This document shows, one piece after another, positions 33,768 to 42,563 of a stretch of 64,000 nt of DNA. The translations under genes were made by a program, and so were the position numbers. How positions within the stretch are numbered: the stretch's first letter is position 1; each line of letters opens with the position of its first letter. The notes beneath the pieces were generated by a model that worked only from the letters and a program-made list of their open reading frames with translations, was not told the origin of the DNA and searched no databases. Source of the DNA: Aliarcobacter lanthieri (GTDB lineage: Bacteria; Campylobacterota; Campylobacteria; Campylobacterales; Arcobacteraceae); NCBI RefSeq assembly GCF_013201625.1, contig NZ_CP053839.1:868001-932000 (forward strand), read 5' to 3'.

Positions 33768-36250
33768 TATTTTTTCTCCTTTTTAGTATATGGTTTTAAC
33801 ATTAATAACATCTTTGGTAAAAGTAGTAAATCAGCTATTAAAACGCTTATCATTACAACTCCTGTTAAAAGTCCAAAGTATATTGTAGGAATAAGATTTG
33901 AAAGCATTAAAATCGAAAAACCTATTACTATAACAATTGTTGTATAGTACATAGCATGTCCTATCCCTTCATGAGCTCTTTTTATTGCATTCATATAATT
34001 GTGATCAAATTTATATTCAACTTCAAATCTATGAATAAAATGTATAGTATCGTCAACAGCAATTCCTAAAGCAATTGCTGCAATTGTAATAGTCATAATA
34101 TCAAGTGGAATTCCAAGCCAACCCATAATTCCAAAAACTAAAGATATTGGTATTAAATTTGAAACTATTGCTATAAAAACAACTTTTGATGATCTAAATA
34201 TTAAAAAGAACATAATTGATAAAACAAGTAATGAGGCTCCAAAAGTAGATGCTTGTGATTCAAAAAGAGATTGTAGCATATTGTTGTATAACACCATAAG
34301 ATTTGATAATCTATATGTTGTATCTTTATTTGTAATAATCTCTTGTAAATCATGATCTATTTTTTTTAATAAATCATCTCTTCTTAAATTTGGGTTTGAA
34401 TCTATAACTCTCATTGTAATTCTTGCTTCATTTGCATCTATATTTACATAAGGAGATAAGATTAGTTGTTTATATTCTTCTGGAAGTTGATTATAAATTA
34501 AAGCTAGAGTTATACCATCTAAATCTTGATTGTGATTAAGAGTTTTACCTATTTTTAGTAATGTTGCTAAAGATTGTACTTTTCCTATTTCTGGGATTGT
34601 TTCTAAATAGTCATGAATAGCCATAATAGTTTGCATTTTATCTTGTGAGAACCAATATTGTTTATCATCTTTTGATAAAACAAATTCATTTTCAAAGTCA
34701 TCAAAATCGTCGTTTTCTTTAGTTACTGTAATTTGTTTTATTTCATCATCTTTAAATTTTATAATAACGTCAAGAGGAGTAGTTCCTCCTAGATTTTCAT
34801 CTATTACTATCATCCCTTGATAAATTTCTGTTGATTTTTTAAAGTAATTTATAAAACTATTTTCAACAAAAAGTTTTGAAGCTCCAAATACAGAAAAAAT
34901 AACTGTTATAACACTTACAACTATTATAGTTTTTCCATTGTTTTCAACTATTTTTGAACATTTATTTATAAATGAGAATTTTCTATCAGATTTATCAAAT
35001 TCATCTTTTTTTCCAATTAGTATTAAAATAATTGGAAATAAAATAAATGAAATAATTAAAGATATAATTATTCCTAAGCTCATCATAAGCCCAAGATTTA
35101 TGACTGGTTCAATGTTTGATAAGACCAGAGAACCAAATCCTACAACAGTTGTTATAATAGCTAAAAAACAAGGCATTAACTTTGATAAAACAGTGTTTAT
35201 TACAAGTTTATATTGATTTGCTTTTTTATACTTAAAAAATAGCTCTCTATATCTTTCTATTAAGTGAATAACTATTGACATAGTAATTATTAATTGAAGT
35301 GCTACAAAGTTTGAAGATATTACAGTAACTTCCCAATCAAAAAAACCTAAAACTCCTCCAGTTGATATAATAGAGATAAAACATATTAAAATTGGAATAA
35401 ATACCCATCTTATTCTTCTAAAAATATACCAAAGAATAAAAATAAAGATAATGATAAGACTTAAACCATAAATCAATAAATCATTTTTTACAAAACCTAT
35501 AGCATCAGAAGCTATCATATTTACTCCACCAAGGAAAATATTAGCTTCATCTTCATAATTTTTTATAATTTCTCTTATCTCTTCAATATTTTTTTTATCA
35601 CTGTATCTTAATATATCTCTATATTTTTTAAATTCAATGATAGTTTTTTCAAGCTCTTTTTCTTCAATTTTAGTAATACTTCCATTTTTTTGTTTTTCTA
35701 AAAGAGTATTTCTTTTATCCAAAAAATCAAAATATTCAGTATTCTCTTTTAAATTTAAAATAATAGCTGTTGTTTTAAAATCATCACTTACAAGTGCATT
35801 CTTATATAATGGAGAAGTTAAAAATTCATTTCTTACAAGTTCTTTATCGAAATCTCCTGTTTGCATATTATCTACACCTGCAACTAAATCTGAAATAGGG
35901 CGAATTGGAGATTGTAAAAGAGGGACAGTTAAGATTGAATCAACTTTTGTTATATTTTCAACTTTAGAAAAATCATCTGATATATTTTTAATTACTTCTA
36001 AAGATTTTTCACTTAAAAGATACTCTTTTGGAGAAAAAGTTACTATTAAAAAATTTGAATTTTCATATTTTTTATAAACTTCTCTAAAAAACTTTAAATC
36101 TTCGTCATCTTCAAGTAATAATGTTTCTGCACTTGCATCTATTTGTACTTTTGTAGAATAGTATCCTAAAGTACAAATAAATGAAGCTACTAGTAGTAAA
36201 ACTAAAAAAGGATACCTAAAAATAAAGGTATCATATATTTTTTTAACCAT
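33767..36250 (-). CDS. RND-superfamily (MMPL-type) lipid exporter
   Basis: The 827-residue inner-membrane protein has two repeats, each with a membrane helix, a large periplasmic loop and a five-helix bundle (helices near 14-34, 260-410, 445-465, 670-800). The second bundle shows the usual AIALGIAVDDTIHFIHRFE motif (about 728-746). It belongs to the RND/MMPL group that includes HpnN and the Campylobacter Cj1373-type proteins. It likely moves phospholipid or a related hydrophobic compound with the MlaC-like and MlaA-like proteins encoded just upstream (5-base and 4-base gaps). No MlaFED transporter is present here. Confidence 0.88.
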   Translation of the reverse strand: MVKKIYDTFIFRYPFLVLLLVASFICTLGYYSTKVQIDASAETLLLEDDEDLKFFREVYKKYENSNFLIVTFSPKEYLLSEKSLEVIKNISDDFSKVENITKVDSILTVPLLQSPIRPISDLVAGVDNMQTGDFDKELVRNEFLTSPLYKNALVSDDFKTTAIILNLKENTEYFDFLDKRNTLLEKQKNGSITKIEEKELEKTIIEFKKYRDILRYSDKKNIEEIREIIKNYEDEANIFLGGVNMIASDAIGFVKNDLLIYGLSLIIIFIFILWYIFRRIRWVFIPILICFISIISTGGVLGFFDWEVTVISSNFVALQLIITMSIVIHLIERYRELFFKYKKANQYKLVINTVLSKLMPCFLAIITTVVGFGSLVLSNIEPVINLGLMMSLGIIISLIISFILFPIILILIGKKDEFDKSDRKFSFINKCSKIVENNGKTIIVVSVITVIFSVFGASKLFVENSFINYFKKSTEIYQGMIVIDENLGGTTPLDVIIKFKDDEIKQITVTKENDDFDDFENEFVLSKDDKQYWFSQDKMQTIMAIHDYLETIPEIGKVQSLATLLKIGKTLNHNQDLDGITLALIYNQLPEEYKQLILSPYVNIDANEARITMRVIDSNPNLRRDDLLKKIDHDLQEIITNKDTTYRLSNLMVLYNNMLQSLFESQASTFGASLLVLSIMFFLIFRSSKVVFIAIVSNLIPISLVFGIMGWLGIPLDIMTITIAAIALGIAVDDTIHFIHRFEVEYKFDHNYMNAIKRAHEGIGHAMYYTTIVIVIGFSILMLSNLIPTIYFGLLTGVVMISVLIADLLLLPKMLLMLKPYTKKEKK

Positions 36251-36255
36251 ATCTA

Positions 36256-36834
36256 TTATTGATTTTTAAACTGTTCGAACATATCATTAAAAGATTTCTC
36301 TTTTAATAATCCTGCAAACTGTTGCCTATATGTTTGAATAATACTTACACCAACTAAATCAATATCATAGATATACCATTCTCCATTTTTTTTATAGAAA
36401 TTATAATTTACATCATAATTTCCTTCTTTTCCTAAAAGTTGAGTTTTTAATTGAAGACGAGTTTTATTATAAGGCTCTAAAGACAATATTTTTACTTGTT
36501 GATCATTATAAAGTTCTAATTTTTCACTATAAGATTTTTTTAATTTATCTTCAAAAACTTCTACAAATTCATCTTGTTGAACTTCATTTATACTTTCCCA
36601 AGCATCTTTACCTAAAGCTATTTTTGCCATAAGTTCAAAATCAAAAGCATCATCAACTATATTTATAATCTCTTTTTTCTTTTCTTCAAAGTTTATATCT
36701 TTATTTTTTAATACCACTAAAACACTATTTATTCTTTTTGTCATCTCTTCTTCTATTTCATCTTCTTTTAAAGCAAAAGCATTTGATGCAATAATAGCAA
36801 TTAGAAATGTAATTTTAAAAAAATACCTTCTCAT
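36256..36834 (-). CDS. MlaC-like periplasmic phospholipid carrier
   Basis: The 192-residue exported protein has a signal peptide (about 1-22, ending SNAFA) and matches MlaC/Ttg2D: early helices (KRINSVLVVLKNK), the IVDDAFDFELMAKIALGKDAWESI block, and a beta-rich second half ending NYNFYKKNGEWYIYDIDLVGVSIIQTYRQQFAGLL, the most conserved MlaC stretch (given here in part: KKNGEWYIYDIDLVGVSII). It would ferry phospholipid across the periplasm between the MlaA-like and RND partners. Gap of five bases to the RND gene. Confidence 0.93.
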   Translation of the reverse strand: MRRYFFKITFLIAIIASNAFALKEDEIEEEMTKRINSVLVVLKNKDINFEEKKKEIINIVDDAFDFELMAKIALGKDAWESINEVQQDEFVEVFEDKLKKSYSEKLELYNDQQVKILSLEPYNKTRLQLKTQLLGKEGNYDVNYNFYKKNGEWYIYDIDLVGVSIIQTYRQQFAGLLKEKSFNDMFEQFKNQ

Positions 36835-36838
36835 AATT

Positions 36839-37582
36839 CTACTCCTCTATCTCTTTAGTTCTTTTTTGCTTATAAATATCTCTTAAATATGGATATAAAT
36901 CTAAAGCATCTTTTTTGATTGTTTCATAAAAATCTGGATGGAAAGAGTATTCATTTACTTTATATAAACTATCAATCGCAAATTCTTGGAGACTATTTTG
37001 TGGAATTTTGTAATCAAAAGTATTATGTCCTAATTGGCTAGTAGGTAATACAATTAAATCTCCAGTTAATCCAACCATATCTCTTAAATTAGAAGGTCCT
37101 AATAATGGTAGAACTACTGGAAAGCCATCTCCAATTCCCCATTTCCCTAATGTTTGTCCAAAATCTGCTCTATGAAGCTTCATACCAATAACATCTGTAG
37201 CAGGATCCATAAAACCAGCAATCCCCCAAATAGTATTTATAAAAAATCTTCCAACTTCCTCAGAAGCATTTTGAAACTTAAATTGTAAAATATTATTTAA
37301 AAATCTTACAGGAAACATTAAGTTTGTAAAAAAATTATTTATTCCTGTTCTTGCTGTTTTGGGCATAACTGTTGCGTAACCTTTTGAAACAGGAGCCAAT
37401 ACATAAGAATAAAATCCATCATTAAATGATGTCATAGCTCTATTATAAGCACTTAATGGATCAAAAACTTCTTCAGTTTTTGAAGAAAATTCTGAATCAA
37501 AATCATCAAAAGAGTCATTCTCTTGAGGCTCATTTGCAAAACATAACAGTGCAAAAAACATTATAAAAATTAGTTTTTTCAT
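36839..37582 (-). CDS. mlaA: MlaA/VacJ-family outer-membrane protein
   Basis: The 247-residue protein starts with a signal peptide (MKKLIFIMFFALLCFANE) without a clear lipobox (the Cys at 14 is followed by FANE). The VacJ/MlaA core is clear: DPLSAYNRAMTSFNDGFYSY, INNFFTNLMFPVRFLNNILQ, ADFGQTLGKWGIGDGFPVVLPLLGPSNLRD (split: FGQTLGKWGIGDG, VLPLLGPSNLRD) and YYx-type ends. MlaA removes mislocalised phospholipids from the outer leaflet. It is the first of three overlapping-style genes (mlaA, mlaC, RND), an order like Cj1371-Cj1373. A divergent promoter region separates it from yebC. Confidence 0.93.
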   Translation of the reverse strand: MKKLIFIMFFALLCFANEPQENDSFDDFDSEFSSKTEEVFDPLSAYNRAMTSFNDGFYSYVLAPVSKGYATVMPKTARTGINNFFTNLMFPVRFLNNILQFKFQNASEEVGRFFINTIWGIAGFMDPATDVIGMKLHRADFGQTLGKWGIGDGFPVVLPLLGPSNLRDMVGLTGDLIVLPTSQLGHNTFDYKIPQNSLQEFAIDSLYKVNEYSFHPDFYETIKKDALDLYPYLRDIYKQKRTKEIEE

Positions 37583-37686
37583 ACTACATCCTTTAAAACA
37601 AAGCGATATTATATAGAAATTTAATAGAATATAACTTTAATAATATTTTTATACTTCCATTTAGTGATAAATAATTTTAAAAAAGA

Positions 37687-37692
37687 TATAAT
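37687..37692 (+). promoter_or_regulatory. -10 box upstream of yebC
   Basis: TATAAT 39 bases before the yebC ATG; GGAG precedes the start. The shared 149-base region must also contain the mlaA promoter. Confidence 0.5.
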
Positions 37693-37731
37693 AATATTAG
37701 ATTTTAAAAAAATATAAATTTGGAGTAATTT

Positions 37732-38442
37732 ATGGGTAGAGCCTTTGAATATAGAAAAGCAGCTAAAATGAAAAGATGGGGAAATATGTCAAGAATATTC
37801 CCTAAATTAGCAAGAGCAATAGAAGTAGCAGCAAAATCAGGAGTTCCAGATCCAGAAATGAATTCAGCTTTAAGAACAGCTATTTTAAATGCAAAAGCTG
37901 AAAATATGCCAAAAGCAAATATTGATGCGGCTATAAAAAGAGCAACAGGTAAAGATGCGGCAAACTTTAGTGAAGTAAACTTTGAAGGAAAAGGTCCTCA
38001 TGGAGTTTTGATTTTTGTTGAAACAGCAACAGATAATAATACAAGAACAGTAGCAAATATAAAAATGTATTTTAATAAAACTAGTGGACAAGTAGTACCA
38101 ACTGGCTCTTTAGAATTTTTCTTTGATAGAAAAGCTATTTTTGAGTTTAATAAACCAGAAAATTATGAACTTGAAGAGTTAGAACTAGAACTTATTGATG
38201 CTGGGCTTGAAGAACTTGAGGAAGAAGAAGGTTTATGTTTAGCTTATGCAAATTATACTGATTTTGGAAATATGAATAGTAAATTTGAAGAGTTAGGAAT
38301 AGCTTTGACAAAAGCTGAATTAAAAAGAATTCCAAATAATCCACAAGAATTTACAGAAGAACAACAAGAAGATATAGGAAAATTAATAGAAAAGCTTGAA
38401 GATGATGATGATGTTCAAGCTGTTTATACAAATATAGCTTAA
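37732..38442 (+). CDS. YebC/PmpR-family regulator
   Basis: The 236-residue cytosolic protein begins [20 protein letters not shown], a Campylobacterota variant of the YebC start (MAGHSKWANIKHRK in others). [17 protein letters not shown] is the conserved helix (about 59-75), and the C-terminal domain ends in [14 protein letters not shown], the usual VxxVYxN end. YebC proteins bind DNA and act as transcription regulators; some help ribosomes pass proline runs. The full length matches the family. It precedes by 20 bases the GTPase/OmpA run, with which it could be co-transcribed. Confidence 0.93.
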   Translation: MGRAFEYRKAAKMKRWGNMSRIFPKLARAIEVAAKSGVPDPEMNSALRTAILNAKAENMPKANIDAAIKRATGKDAANFSEVNFEGKGPHGVLIFVETATDNNTRTVANIKMYFNKTSGQVVPTGSLEFFFDRKAIFEFNKPENYELEELELELIDAGLEELEEEEGLCLAYANYTDFGNMNSKFEELGIALTKAELKRIPNNPQEFTEEQQEDIGKLIEKLEDDDDVQAVYTNIA

Positions 38443-38462
38443 AGCTTATTAGGAGATATAAT

Positions 38463-39038
38463 ATGAATGATAATCAAAAAAATTTAACTGAGACAAGTGA
38501 ACTTGGAAATGTAGATCAAATAAGAGAAATTTTATTTGGTTCGCAAACAAGAGAACTAAATAAAAGATTTGAAAAGTTAGAAAGTGATATTAAAAGATCT
38601 TTTGATGAATTAAAATCAAAAATTGAACAAAGTCAAAAAGATTTTAATAATAGATTAGAAAATGAGATAGAACTTATATCTAAAAAAATTAAGAATTTAA
38701 CTATTCAACAACAAGAAGAACTTTCTGATATTAAAGAAAATGAGTTAAAACAAGAAAAAAGAATTCAAAATAGTATTGATTTATTAAATGAAGAACTAAG
38801 TTCTAAACATGAACAATTATATAAAGAGCAATTAGATAATAAAAATAGTTTAATTGATGATATGAATCTATTAAAACTTGAATTATTTGAGTTCTTAGAG
38901 TTGAAATTGTCTGAAATGAACACTATTAAACTTTCAAGAGATGATGCAGCAGAAATTATGCTAGAAGCTGCTATGAGAATAAAAGGTAATAGTGTAGAAA
39001 AGCAATTAAATTTAGTTACAGACGAAAATAAAGATTAA
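38463..39038 (+). CDS. Coiled-coil protein of the GTPase/OmpA operon
   Basis: The 191-residue cytosolic protein is nearly all charged helix. VDQIREILFGSQTRELNKRF (about 18-37) is followed by a long heptad-like coiled coil (38-150) and a C-terminal helix rich in Asp/Glu (DDAAEIMLEAAMRIKG). The I-x-E-I-L-F-G-S-x-x-x-x-L-x-x-R pattern recurs in altered form at the N-terminus of the next protein (LKALLLKEELETLQKI), suggesting a shared docking helix. AGGAG lies 7 bases before the ATG. It is 11 bases upstream of the OmpA-domain gene. Family not identified. Confidence 0.75.
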   Translation: MNDNQKNLTETSELGNVDQIREILFGSQTRELNKRFEKLESDIKRSFDELKSKIEQSQKDFNNRLENEIELISKKIKNLTIQQQEELSDIKENELKQEKRIQNSIDLLNEELSSKHEQLYKEQLDNKNSLIDDMNLLKLELFEFLELKLSEMNTIKLSRDDAAEIMLEAAMRIKGNSVEKQLNLVTDENKD

Positions 39039-39049
39039 GATGTATTTTA

Positions 39050-40819
39050 ATGGATGATCTAAATAAACTTAAAGCTCTTCTTTTAAAAGAAGAACTAGAA
39101 ACATTACAAAAGATTAATATTCAAATACAAGATTTGAATTATGAAGTAAATAATCAAGATATTATAGTAGAAAAGATCTCTCCATTAATTTCACAAATTT
39201 TAGAAAAAAATTATACAAGTGATAAAAATTTATTAGATAAGGCTCTTTCACCATTAGTAGAATCTCTTATTGATAGAAATTTTGAACAATCAAAAGATAA
39301 AGTTGTAAGTCAGATGGCTCCTATTATTACAACTGCTATTGGTAAAAGTATAAAATCTCATAAAAATGAAGTTGTTGATACTTTATATCCAGTTGTAGGT
39401 AATATGATAAGTAAATATGTATCAAAAACTTTTGAAGAGATGATAGAATCTATAAATTATCAAGTAAAACAAGCTCTTACTTTTAAATCAATAACAAGAA
39501 AAATCAAAGCTAAATTTCAAGGTGTTAGTGAAGCAGAACTTTTATTAAAAGATAGTGCTATTGCAAATATAAAAGCAGTTTTTTTCATACATAAAGAAAC
39601 AGGTATAGTTTTAGCAAATGTTCAAAGAGATGAAAATAAGATAAATGAGCCTGAAATGGTAGCCTCTATGCTTACAGCTATTAGAAGTTTTATAAATGAT
39701 TGGGTTGATAAAAATGATAAACATCATGAAGTGAATACAATAGAATATGGTGGAAGCAAAATAGTTTTAGAAACAACTGGTCATAGTTATTTAGCAGTTA
39801 TTGTAGATGGTGTTGTATCAAAAGAAACAATAAAAACTATACAAAATATTTTAGGAAAATTAGTATCAAAATATGGAAATAAAATAAGAGATTTTGATGG
39901 TAATTTATCTAACTTACCTATTAACAAATTTGAAGATATTATTAAAACTTTAATAAACAATAATACCAATATTAAAAAAGAAAAAGAGAGTATTCATCCT
40001 CTTTTATATATTGTACCAATTTTATTTTTTTCTTGGATTGGATATTTAATTTATAATTCTATAATTGATAGTAACATTGAAAAAAAAGCAAATGAAATTT
40101 TATATAAAAATCCAGAATTAACTATTTATAGGTTAGAAGCTAATGTCAAGAATAGGGATATTTTTATAAATGGAGTTGTTCCTAACTCTTTTTATAAAGA
40201 TATTGCATATAATTCTTTGAAAAACTTAGAAAATATAAGTAATTTAGAAAATAATATTCAAGTTATCGATTATATAAACAATCCAAAAGATATTTATGAT
40301 AAAATAACATATTTAAGAATGGCATTAAATCAAAAAGATGGAAATAAAATAGAGTACACATATGATTATCCAACTCTTAAAGTTACAGGTTCTGTTATTA
40401 GTAAAAATGAAAAAAAGTATGTTGAAAGTCAATTCGCATTGGTAGAAGGCTTAGAAAAACTAGAGTTTGATATAAAAATAGTACCACCAGAGATTACTGA
40501 TGTGATACATTTTGATTTGAATTCAGCTGAAATTTTACCAAATCAAGAGTATAAACTTATAAATATAATTAATTTATTACATAAATTAGATGATGATTTA
40601 GTTTTAGAAGTTTATGGATTTAGAGATTATACAGGTTCAGTTGCAAGAAATGAAATTTTAGTTAATCAACGAGCCACAAATGTTATGAAATACTTAAAAG
40701 TAAAAGGGAATGTATCTCAAAAATTAGTTAATTTAGGTCGTAATGAAATTCCTGAAGGTATAGAAGAAGAGTATTTTGAACAAGGGCGAAGAGTTATTTT
40801 TAAATGGAAAGAAAAATAA
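39050..40819 (+). CDS. Roadblock-like/TM/BON-like/OmpA envelope protein
   Basis: The 589-residue protein has, in order: a short helix (3-27); four degenerate 23-residue repeats with a central Pro (SPLIS, SPLVE, APIIT, YPVVG; about 43-130); a compact alpha/beta domain (about 165-285: AVFFIHKETGIVLANV, MVASMLTAIRSFIND, HSYLAVIVDG) that looks like a roadblock/longin fold; one membrane helix (about 318-337); two BON-like repeats (about 345-460); and an OmpA C-terminal domain (about 468-589) with YGFRDYTGS, VNQRATNVMKYL and the end GRRVIFKW. Topology predicts the roadblock part in the cytosol and OmpA on peptidoglycan. The next gene, ten bases on, encodes a Rab-like GTPase. The roadblock call is by appearance. 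Confidence 0.72.
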   Translation: MDDLNKLKALLLKEELETLQKINIQIQDLNYEVNNQDIIVEKISPLISQILEKNYTSDKNLLDKALSPLVESLIDRNFEQSKDKVVSQMAPIITTAIGKSIKSHKNEVVDTLYPVVGNMISKYVSKTFEEMIESINYQVKQALTFKSITRKIKAKFQGVSEAELLLKDSAIANIKAVFFIHKETGIVLANVQRDENKINEPEMVASMLTAIRSFINDWVDKNDKHHEVNTIEYGGSKIVLETTGHSYLAVIVDGVVSKETIKTIQNILGKLVSKYGNKIRDFDGNLSNLPINKFEDIIKTLINNNTNIKKEKESIHPLLYIVPILFFSWIGYLIYNSIIDSNIEKKANEILYKNPELTIYRLEANVKNRDIFINGVVPNSFYKDIAYNSLKNLENISNLENNIQVIDYINNPKDIYDKITYLRMALNQKDGNKIEYTYDYPTLKVTGSVISKNEKKYVESQFALVEGLEKLEFDIKIVPPEITDVIHFDLNSAEILPNQEYKLINIINLLHKLDDDLVLEVYGFRDYTGSVARNEILVNQRATNVMKYLKVKGNVSQKLVNLGRNEIPEGIEEEYFEQGRRVIFKWKEK

Positions 40820-40828
40820 AGGTTTTTT

Positions 40829-41344
40829 ATGTTTAGTTATAAAATAGTTTTAGTTGGAGATTATGCTACAGGTAAAACAAGTTTAATTAGAAGATATATT
40901 GATAATAGCTTTAGTGATGAGTACAAAAGTAGTATTGGTGTAAGTATCTCTAAAAAAGAGCTAAATTCTATTATTGATAATGTAGAACATAAATCAATGA
41001 TGATGATTTGGGATATTGAAGGAAAAACAGATTTTCAACCAATATTTGCACATCATCTTATGGGGTCAAAAGCCTTTATAATCGTTGCAGACTTAACAAG
41101 AAAAGAGAGTATTGAATCAATAAAAGAGCATATTATAGTTTGTCAGAAAAGTGTTGCAAATGCTCCTATCTTTATTGCTTTAAATAAAAGTGATTTACCT
41201 TATGATGAGATAGATATTAATAATTTAAAAGCATTGTCTTCAAATATTATAGATATTTTTAAAACTTCAGCAAAAGATGAAACTTGTGTAAGAGATATAT
41301 TTGAACTTTTAAATTTAACTATTATAAAAAGTATGGTGAAGTAA
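40829..41344 (+). CDS. Rab/Ras-like small GTPase
   Basis: The 171-residue cytosolic protein has the GTPase set: P-loop GDYATGKTS (8-16), switch I YKSSIGVSIS (where the usual TIG is SIG), WDIEGKTDF as switch II (D-x-x-G-K, so the Gln that activates water in Ras/Rab is Lys), NKSD (about 120-123) and TSAKDE near 148. Length and order fit Rab/Arf-like bacterial proteins (MglA relatives). The Gln-to-Lys change predicts slow hydrolysis without a partner. It lies between a roadblock-like membrane protein (10-base gap) and a PAS-GGDEF gene (one-base overlap), so all may act together. It has no lipidation motif. Confidence 0.9.
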   Translation: MFSYKIVLVGDYATGKTSLIRRYIDNSFSDEYKSSIGVSISKKELNSIIDNVEHKSMMMIWDIEGKTDFQPIFAHHLMGSKAFIIVADLTRKESIESIKEHIIVCQKSVANAPIFIALNKSDLPYDEIDINNLKALSSNIIDIFKTSAKDETCVRDIFELLNLTIIKSMVK

Positions 41345-42546
41345 TGAAAGATTTGATTTTACCAATAGTATGTAGTAAATATAATATTTCTTATATTATT
41401 TTTGATAAAGATTTAAAAATTGTTGATTTTGCAAAAAATATGCAAGATTTTGTTGAAATTGATCTAAAAATAGAGAATAACTCTGATATTAGAGATTTCT
41501 TTTGGGAATTTGTAGGATTTGAAGATTCTTTAGATGAATTATATTTATCAAAAAAAGAGTATTTACTTATTCCAATGATTTTTAGAAATAATATATATTA
41601 TGATGTAAATATAGAAATTTGTTTTATTAAAGGTCAAAAATATTTTATTGCAATGTATACAAAGCAACAAAAAAATTCAATTGAATATTTTCAAACTATT
41701 CAAAAAATCAATGAAACAAATTTTAAAAACTATATAGAAAATAAAACAAATAATAAAATCAATGAAAAGTTAATTAGTTTTCATATTGATAAAGATGGAA
41801 TTATTAAAAAAGCAAATAGTGCTTGTACTTGTTTTTTAGGTTTAGAAGAAAAGGATCTCATTGGTAAACACTTTTCTTTATACTTTTTTTCAAGAAATAA
41901 AAAAATAGAGTTAAATAATCATAGTAATATTCTAAGAGCTGAAAGTAAAGATGGTATTGAAGTGTTTTTTCATGCTGAATCTATAAGTATAAATAATGAT
42001 GTATCATCAGATAAGATTATAGTTTGTCAAGATATAACATATTTGAAGAAAATAGAGATTGAACTTGAATATGCTGTAAATCATGATAGTTTAACTGGAC
42101 TACCAAATAGATTATATTTAATTAAAAAGATAGAAGAAAATATAGAAAAGTCAAAAAATAATAAACTTTTTTTTGCTTTATGTTTTATTGATTTAAATAA
42201 GTTTAAAGCAGTAAATGATAATTATGGTCATCATGTTGGTGATATGCTATTAAAACATGTAGGGGAAGTTTTAAAACACATTGTAAGAGAAGAAGATACA
42301 GTTTCACGACTAGGTGGAGATGAATTTGTCGTATTATTAGATAGTTTAGAATCTATAGATTACTTAGAAAAAACGGTTTTAAGAATTAAAGAAGTTTCTA
42401 AAAAAATGCCATTTCATTATAATGAAGATATAGTTATTGAGCTATCATTTAGTTTTGGAATTAGTATTTATCCAAGAGATGGTAAGGATGCTAAAACACT
42501 AATTGATAGTGCTGATAAAGAGATGTACTTAAATAAAATTAGGTAG
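41344..42546 (+). CDS. PAS-GGDEF diguanylate cyclase
   Basis: The 400-residue protein lacks membrane helices. Residues about 5-110 form an N-terminal region that may be a divergent PAS domain, about 140-235 a PAS domain (SFHIDKDGIIKKANSACTCF, GLEEKDLIGKHF), and about 240-400 a GGDEF domain: HDSLTGLPNRLYLI, FIDLNKFKAVNDNYGHHVGD and RLGGDEFVVLL. REED, five residues upstream of GGDEF, matches the RxxD inhibitory site. It should make c-di-GMP in response to a PAS signal. The ATG overlaps the GTPase stop (TAATG), implying coupling. It may be an output or a controller of the GTPase module. Confidence 0.93.
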   Translation: MKDLILPIVCSKYNISYIIFDKDLKIVDFAKNMQDFVEIDLKIENNSDIRDFFWEFVGFEDSLDELYLSKKEYLLIPMIFRNNIYYDVNIEICFIKGQKYFIAMYTKQQKNSIEYFQTIQKINETNFKNYIENKTNNKINEKLISFHIDKDGIIKKANSACTCFLGLEEKDLIGKHFSLYFFSRNKKIELNNHSNILRAESKDGIEVFFHAESISINNDVSSDKIIVCQDITYLKKIEIELEYAVNHDSLTGLPNRLYLIKKIEENIEKSKNNKLFFALCFIDLNKFKAVNDNYGHHVGDMLLKHVGEVLKHIVREEDTVSRLGGDEFVVLLDSLESIDYLEKTVLRIKEVSKKMPFHYNEDIVIELSFSFGISIYPRDGKDAKTLIDSADKEMYLNKIR

Positions 42547-42563
42547 ATAAAAATCTATCTAAT

